Below are positions 59,809 through 64,000 of a DNA stretch of 64,000 nucleotides, piece by piece. Under the pieces are notes generated by a model that saw only the letters and a list, made by a program, of their open reading frames with translations, was not told the DNA's origin and did not search any database. The DNA lies in assembly GCF_000305935.1 (NCBI RefSeq), contig NC_018870.1, positions 2,465,001 to 2,529,000 of the forward strand, given 5' to 3'. Source of the DNA: Thermacetogenium phaeum DSM 12270 (GTDB lineage: Bacteria > Bacillota > DSM-12270 > Thermacetogeniales > Thermacetogeniaceae). The position numbers were made by a program, and so were the translations under genes. Within the stretch, counting starts at the first letter, position 1, and each line of letters begins with the position of its first letter.

Positions 59809-61411
59809 CTACTCCAAGCTCCACTCTTCCAGGTTCCACCAAATCCCTTCGGTCAAGTAACCACTGTGGCCTTCAGGATGAATTTTGATTCCCTTAATCC
59901 TCTTGCTACAAAGATAAGTATGATCCATGAAGGCGATGAACACCATCGGCTGCTCCTCGGCCAAGATCTCCTGCAGCTTCCCGTAGATCTCCCGGCGCTT
60001 TTGTTTATCCATGGTCGCCCGCCCCTTTTCGAGAAGCTCGTCAACCGTTCCGTTCCGGAAGCAGGTAGGGTTCCACCAGCCTTGGCCTATAAACTCCGAA
60101 TGCCAGATGGGATATTGATCATCAGGGTCGTACACTGTTGCAAAGAAAAAGAGGGTGGCATCCTGATACATGCGCGGCTTGATCTGCTCCCAACTCAGCC
60201 CGGCCAGCTCCACATCTATGCCGACTTCTCTCAAATCTGTTCTCACGGCAGTGCAGATGTCTTTACGTAAGACATCGTCTGCCGGATACATCAAGATGAA
60301 GCAGAGAGGTTCTCCGTTTTTATCCAGAATCCCATCACCATCAGTGTCCTCCCAGCCGGAAGCAGCCAGCAGAGTCTTTGCCTTTTCCAGGTCAGGGCTG
60401 TATCTTTTGGCTTTAGGGTTGAAGGCCCAGTGGTTGCTCCGGAAGGGGATGCTGGTGGGCTCTCCTTTGCCCTCGAGAACATTATCAACAATAGCCTGCT
60501 TGTCGATGGCATAAGCAATGGCCTGCCGAAGGTTTCGGTCGCGGAAGAGCGGGTTTTCATAGGGAAGAGCAATACCGCACCACTCACCTGTGGGCACAGT
60601 AAATACTTGGACTTCACTGCTTTCAGCCTTCGACGCCAGCTTTGGAGGCAGGAAAGCCCCATCAACCTCACCTTTGACTATCTGGAGAAGACGGGTGTTT
60701 TCATCCGGAATGAAAGTAACTACGACCCTATCGACCTCCGGCTTCCCCAGGAAGTAATCAGGGTTTGCCTCCATGACCAGCCTCTCTCCTTTTTTCCACT
60801 CTACAAATTTAAAAGGACCAGTGCCCACGGGGTTGTGGTTGAACTCGGCAGTCTTGATGTCTTTTCCATCCAGAAGGTGCTTGGGAACAATCCCTACTAC
60901 CAGCTTCTCTAGAAAAGGAGCATAGGGTTTGGAAAGCTGGATTCTTAAGGTGTAGTCATCAACAACATCGATTTTCTCCACCAACTCAAAGTAGGGCTTG
61001 AGGGGAGATGCCACCTCGGGGTCGAGGATCTTCTCGTAGGTGAACTTTACATCATCAGCAGTAAATTCCTTCCCATCATGCCACTTCACCGCTCTGCGCA
61101 AATGGAAAGTGTAGATCTTTCCGTCAGAAGAGACCTTCCAGGACTCGGCCAGGTCCGGAACCACATTGAGAGATCTTCGTCAAACTTTACCAGACCATTG
61201 AAAAACTTGGAGCCTCCATATTTGCCGTAGCCTAGGATGGGGTTTAAATTGTCGTCCTCATATTTCGGGGGGCAATTACCAGAGTGCTCTCCCTGACCTG
61301 TGGAGCTGTTCCAGGCTCCTGTTTCCCACAGCCTGCAAGCAGGCTTGTCAGCATGACTACAAGCAACAAAATCCCCGTCAGCAAGAAAAACCTTTTCCCA
61401 GGCTTCATCAT
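59809..61411 (-). pseudogene. ABC substrate-binding lipoprotein gene with two frameshifts (SBP family 5)
   Basis: The main frame (59809-61164, 451 codons) lacks a signal peptide. Upstream, in a different frame, ATG 61411/61408 encodes a lipoprotein signal ending LLAGCGKQEP. Between them the third frame reads KYEDDNLNPILGYGKYGGSK. Restoring one C in the C6 run near 61271 and removing a 2-nt TC duplication at 61168-61169 gives one continuous NikA/DppA-like protein (YEDDNLNPIL to VKFDEDLNVVPDLAESW). It is either a recent pseudogene or two sequencing errors. If intact, it would serve the adjacent permease pairs. Confidence 0.8.
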
Positions 61412-61465
61412 TCTGCCCTCCCTCTCTGCCTTCTCAAAAAATTACACTCTTCAATGTTCCCTTCA

Positions 61466-62356
61466 TCAGGTAATCATGTCTTTCACCCCCCTTATCAATT
61501 CCTTCCTAGCTGGCCTGGTAGGAAATACGTGTTCGCCTGGAACACCGTGGAACCAACGGGACTCTGGCCCCTCTTCTTGCCCGGCGTATCCTAAGAGCAC
61601 GAACCCCAAGACCGCAAAGGAAATGCAGAACACCGGAGGAAGGTACCACCACCAGTAGCCATTGACGATCCCCCCGTGGGTGAAGGCGTAGTGAAGCATC
61701 ATCCCCCAGCTCTTTTGCGTCGGGTCGCCAAGCCCCAAGAAACTGAGCCCCGCTTCCGTGAGCATAGCACCGGCTACCGCCAGGGAAGCCTTGGCAAAAA
61801 CGACCTCTGAGGTATTTGGAAGAATGTGCCGGAGCATGATGTAGAAACTGCCGGCACCCAAGGCGCGGGCACTCCTGACAAAGGGCATTTCCCTGATCTG
61901 CAATACTCTTGAGCGAACCACGCGGGCCGTCCCCGCCCAGCCCAAAAGGGAGATGGTGATGATGATGTTCCAAATGCTGGGCTTGAGGTAAGCCACCAGC
62001 ACGATCACCAGCGGTAAAGTGGGGATCAGGAAAAAGAGATCGGCAAAGCGCATCAGCAGCTCATCCAGGGTTCCCCGCAGATAACCTGCCGCAAGCCCTA
62101 CCAGGGTACCGATGACAGTAGCCAGAAAGGCGGCAAAGAAACCGATAAACAGGGAGATCCTGGTGCTGTAAATCAACTCGCTCAAGAGATCCTGCCCGAT
62201 GTCGTTGGTACCCAGAAGATGCTCTCCCCCTGGCGGCAGGTACGGAGTGCCCAGTGCCCAGGGATCATGAGGGGATAAAAAAGGAGCAAAAATCGCTGTC
62301 ACCAAAAAAAGCAGCAGGATGACAAGCCCCAAAACAGCAAGCCTGTTTTTAAGCAC
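61466..62356 (-). CDS. ABC importer permease, DppC/NikC type
   Basis: A 296-residue permease from GTG 62356, chosen because AAGGAGGGGG lies just upstream; it overlaps the DppB-type gene by 8 nt. Parts: LAVLGLVILLLFLVTAIFAP, HLLGTNDIGQDLLSELIYST, EMPFVRSARALGAGSFYIM (EAA loop) and the C-terminal helix. It is the second permease pair of the region. Confidence 0.92.
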   Translation of the reverse strand: MLKNRLAVLGLVILLLFLVTAIFAPFLSPHDPWALGTPYLPPGGEHLLGTNDIGQDLLSELIYSTRISLFIGFFAAFLATVIGTLVGLAAGYLRGTLDELLMRFADLFFLIPTLPLVIVLVAYLKPSIWNIIITISLLGWAGTARVVRSRVLQIREMPFVRSARALGAGSFYIMLRHILPNTSEVVFAKASLAVAGAMLTEAGLSFLGLGDPTQKSWGMMLHYAFTHGGIVNGYWWWYLPPVFCISFAVLGFVLLGYAGQEEGPESRWFHGVPGEHVFPTRPARKELIRGVKDMIT

Positions 62357-63341
62357 GGTTCTCCCCCTCCTTGACCCGGGGATCAATCAAGGCGTAGACG
62401 AGGTCAGCCAGGAAATTGGCCAAGATCACGCAAAAAGTCAAAACCAGGAAACATCCCTGGAGCATGGGGTAGTCCCTGGAGACTACCGCATCATAGATTA
62501 ACGTGCCCATCCCCTGCCAGGAAAAGACCACTTCCACAAGTAAAGCCCCAGCCAACAGGAATCCGAAGTCAAGAGCCACCACGGTCACCAGCGGCGGCAG
62601 GGCATTGCGGAAAATGTGCCTGAAGAGAACCTGCCTGTCTCTTAAACCCTTTGCAAAAGCAGTCAGCACGTATTCCTCTTTCCTTACCTGGGCCACAGAG
62701 TTGCGCATGATGATGTAGTTGTAGGCACCGTTGTGGATAACCAGAACCGTCAGGGGAAGGCACATGTGCCACAAGATATCAACCAGCCTGGAAGGGCCGG
62801 AAAGACCCCCGCTGACCATCCCACCTAAAGGAAAGAGGTCGAGGTAAAAGGCGAAAATCAGGAGCAGCAGCATCCCGAAGCAGTAGGTAGGCACTGTGTA
62901 AAAGAACAGGAGCACAGGAGTAAAGATGAAGTCAACTTTCTGGCCCTTCCTCCATCCCGCCAGAGTTCCCAGATAAGCCCCTAAAATGGCAGCCAGAATA
63001 ATCGCCGGCAGGAGCAGGACAAGCGTCCACTTGATGCGGAAGAGGATCACCTTGAAAACAGGCTGCCCGTATTGATAGGACCAGCCAAAGTCCCCTTTCA
63101 GGCAGTTGGCAAGATAAATGCCGTACTGAACGGGCAAGGGCTTGTCCAGTCCGTACCTGGCTTTCAACTCCTCCAAGGTCTCAGGTTCATGAACGTAGAG
63201 ATACTGGTAGTTTTCCTCACCCAAGAGATGAACCAGAGGATCTCCGGGCATGAAGCGGATCAGAAAAAAGTTTAAAGTGATCACGCAGAAAAAAGCTAAT
63301 AAATACCAGACCAACCTCAAGGATAAGTAAAATCTCCTCAT
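62349..63341 (-). CDS. ABC importer permease, DppB/NikB type
   Basis: A 330-residue permease: LVWYLLAFFCVITLNFFLIR, the periplasmic YGLDKPLPVQYGIYLANCLK, GDFGWSYQYGQPVFKVI and the EAA loop EEYVLTAFAKGLRDRQVLFR. It is the first gene behind leader copy 4, starting at ATG 63341 with AGGGAGTAG upstream. No ATPase gene (DppD/F, NikD/E) occurs anywhere in this region. Confidence 0.93.
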   Translation of the reverse strand: MRRFYLSLRLVWYLLAFFCVITLNFFLIRFMPGDPLVHLLGEENYQYLYVHEPETLEELKARYGLDKPLPVQYGIYLANCLKGDFGWSYQYGQPVFKVILFRIKWTLVLLLPAIILAAILGAYLGTLAGWRKGQKVDFIFTPVLLFFYTVPTYCFGMLLLLIFAFYLDLFPLGGMVSGGLSGPSRLVDILWHMCLPLTVLVIHNGAYNYIIMRNSVAQVRKEEYVLTAFAKGLRDRQVLFRHIFRNALPPLVTVVALDFGFLLAGALLVEVVFSWQGMGTLIYDAVVSRDYPMLQGCFLVLTFCVILANFLADLVYALIDPRVKEGENRA

Positions 63342-63363
63342 CAGCTACTCCCTGACACCCCCA

Positions 63364-63428
63364 AAAGAAAAAACCACAGAAATTCTCCTTTCCTGCCTTC
63401 GTGGCAAGAATGAAAACCTCCGTGGTTT
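63364..63428 (-). promoter_or_regulatory. Repeated leader hairpin, copy 4
   Basis: Minus strand: AACCACGGAGGTTTT, a longer inner hairpin (CTTGCCACGAAGGCAGG), then ATTTCTGTGG and TTTTTTCTTTT, 23 nt before ATG 63341. It is the most diverged copy, yet the outer stem still pairs with G-U changes. Confidence 0.62.
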
Positions 63429-63595
63429 TGATGCTCTGCCCTGATTTTCCCGCGCGCGTCCCTTCACGAGACACCTTCTGCTTTCAACCTATTCGACAAG
63501 AATAAGGCAATTCCTGCTGAAAGATAAGTTTTTGATTAAAATGGCGATTTATGGGCAAATGTGTTAAACCCCAAACCACCTTCAGGCAACTACCC
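63429..63595 (-). promoter_or_regulatory. Upstream region of the permease operon
   Basis: No gene. It separates leader copy 4 from the divergent toxin-antitoxin promoter. The minus strand has AT-rich DNA around 63500-63550 that may hold the permease operon's promoter; no clear pair of hexamers was found. Confidence 0.3.
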
Positions 63596-63624
63596 TTGAC
63601 AGGAACTGACGTAAGGATTATATT
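63596..63624 (+). promoter_or_regulatory. Promoter of the vapBC-type pair
   Basis: TTGACA (63596-63601), 17 nt, TATATT (63619-63624). AAGGAGG and ATG 63646 follow directly. Confidence 0.8.
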
Positions 63625-63645
63625 CAGGTGTAAGGAGGAATTTAA

Positions 63646-63912
63646 ATGTTAAGAGCAAGGTTAACCAGTAAGGGACAGGTAACAATACCCGTAATCGTCC
63701 GCCGCAAGCTTAACCTGCAACCGGGAGACGAGCTCGTGTTCGATCTCGACCCGGGCGGGGAAGTTAAGATAAGGGTCCTGAAGCGCAAACGCTTAACTGA
63801 GCTCTATGCCTCCCTGCCCGCGAAGAGACCTTACCCCGGCAAGGCAGAAGTCCGGGAAGAGGTGGCTGGTGGACTCGCCCGGCAGATACTGGACAAGGGG
63901 AAAGAAACGTAA
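63646..63912 (+). CDS. vapB: AbrB/VapB-type antitoxin
   Basis: An 88-residue protein with the SpoVT/AbrB swapped-hairpin DNA-binding domain: RARLTSKGQVTIPVIVRRKL, NLQPGDELVFDLDPGGEVKI. The C-terminal tail (EVREEVAGGLARQIL) would wrap the toxin. Its stop overlaps the toxin start by one base (TAATG). Antitoxin-toxin pairs of this sort repress their own promoter. Confidence 0.88.
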   Translation: MLRARLTSKGQVTIPVIVRRKLNLQPGDELVFDLDPGGEVKIRVLKRKRLTELYASLPAKRPYPGKAEVREEVAGGLARQILDKGKET

Positions 63913-64000
63913 TGGTCTATTTGTGGGTTGATGCCAACGTTGTCTTGCGCTTTCTCACCGGCGACCCACCCGAAATGGCCGCTCAAGCCCTGGAGCTAAT
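63912..64000 (+). CDS. vapC: PIN-domain toxin, 5' part only (VapC type)
   Basis: Only 29 codons are inside the window. They read MVYLWVDANVVLRFLTGD, with the first PIN-domain Asp in the VDANV strand. VapC toxins are Mg2+-dependent RNases. The overlapping start and the AbrB-type gene before it support the call. Confidence 0.82.
   Translation, partial: MVYLWVDANVVLRFLTGDPPEMAAQALEL

Overview
This window looks like chromosomal DNA from an anaerobic, probably spore-forming Firmicute of the Clostridia/Peptococcaceae type. The basis is a pyrrolysine cluster split into pylSn and pylSc, a RamA-like corrinoid activator, DUF421/DUF4363 and DUF815 genes, a GH18 protein with copper-amine-oxidase-like N-terminal domains, clostridial-style tRNAs and strong AGGAGG ribosome sites. 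Species cannot be named from sequence alone.

Layout. (1) Bases 1-20,400, all on the minus strand, hold two CRISPR-Cas modules. The promoter-distal one is a complete type I-B set (cas8b, separately encoded cas11, cas7, cas5, cas3, cas4, cas1, cas2, and a cas6 running off the left edge). Upstream is a type III-D set: cas10 with an intact GGDD motif and no visible HD motif, csx10, a Csm2-like small subunit, four Cas7-type RAMPs, an unrecognised small protein and a second cas6. It is surrounded by cyclic-oligoadenylate genes: a CARF-LuxR-type HTH regulator, a Can2/Card1-like CARF nuclease, csx15, and a Csx1-type CARF-HEPN RNase. No CRISPR array lies in the window. (2) Bases 20.9-25.4 kb, plus strand, form a visibly AT-rich amino-acid catabolic unit: PAS/HTH regulator, cysteine desulfidase/serine dehydratase-like enzyme, NhaC antiporter, RidA. 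(3) 25.6-33.2 kb is housekeeping: RNase HI, GH18, DUF4363/DUF421, a Gln-rich protein, a DUF815 ATPase and an NCS2 purine permease behind a structured leader. (4) 33.4-40.0 kb carries three tRNAs and then, read leftwards from 40 kb, ramA-like, DUF1638, pylC, pylSn, pylSc and pylD. pylB and pylT were not found. (5) 40.3-44.9 kb is a TetR-linked drug/solute ABC exporter (HlyD, two ATPases, permease) with a clear promoter and palindrome. (6) 45.2-49.1 kb holds small genes, including a class A beta-lactamase-like hydrolase, a cold-shock protein and a MetH-activation-domain protein.

(7) 49.2-63.4 kb, minus strand, is an uptake region of the NikA/DppA (nickel/peptide) class: three substrate-binding protein genes (one intact, one frameshifted, one broken by IS110), two permease pairs, a DUF4198 protein, a GATE-domain membrane protein, a flavoredoxin-like protein and an MFS transporter. 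No ABC ATPase gene is present. Four similar ~52-65 nt hairpin-plus-U-tract leaders sit just upstream of four genes in this region and look like a shared attenuator or riboswitch family. This is the most promising undescribed element here. The region also holds a complete IS110 element whose insertion point can be read to the base, a scrap of a second IS110, and an orphan IS200/IS605 right end with omegaRNA-like sequence. (8) The right edge starts a vapBC-type toxin-antitoxin pair.
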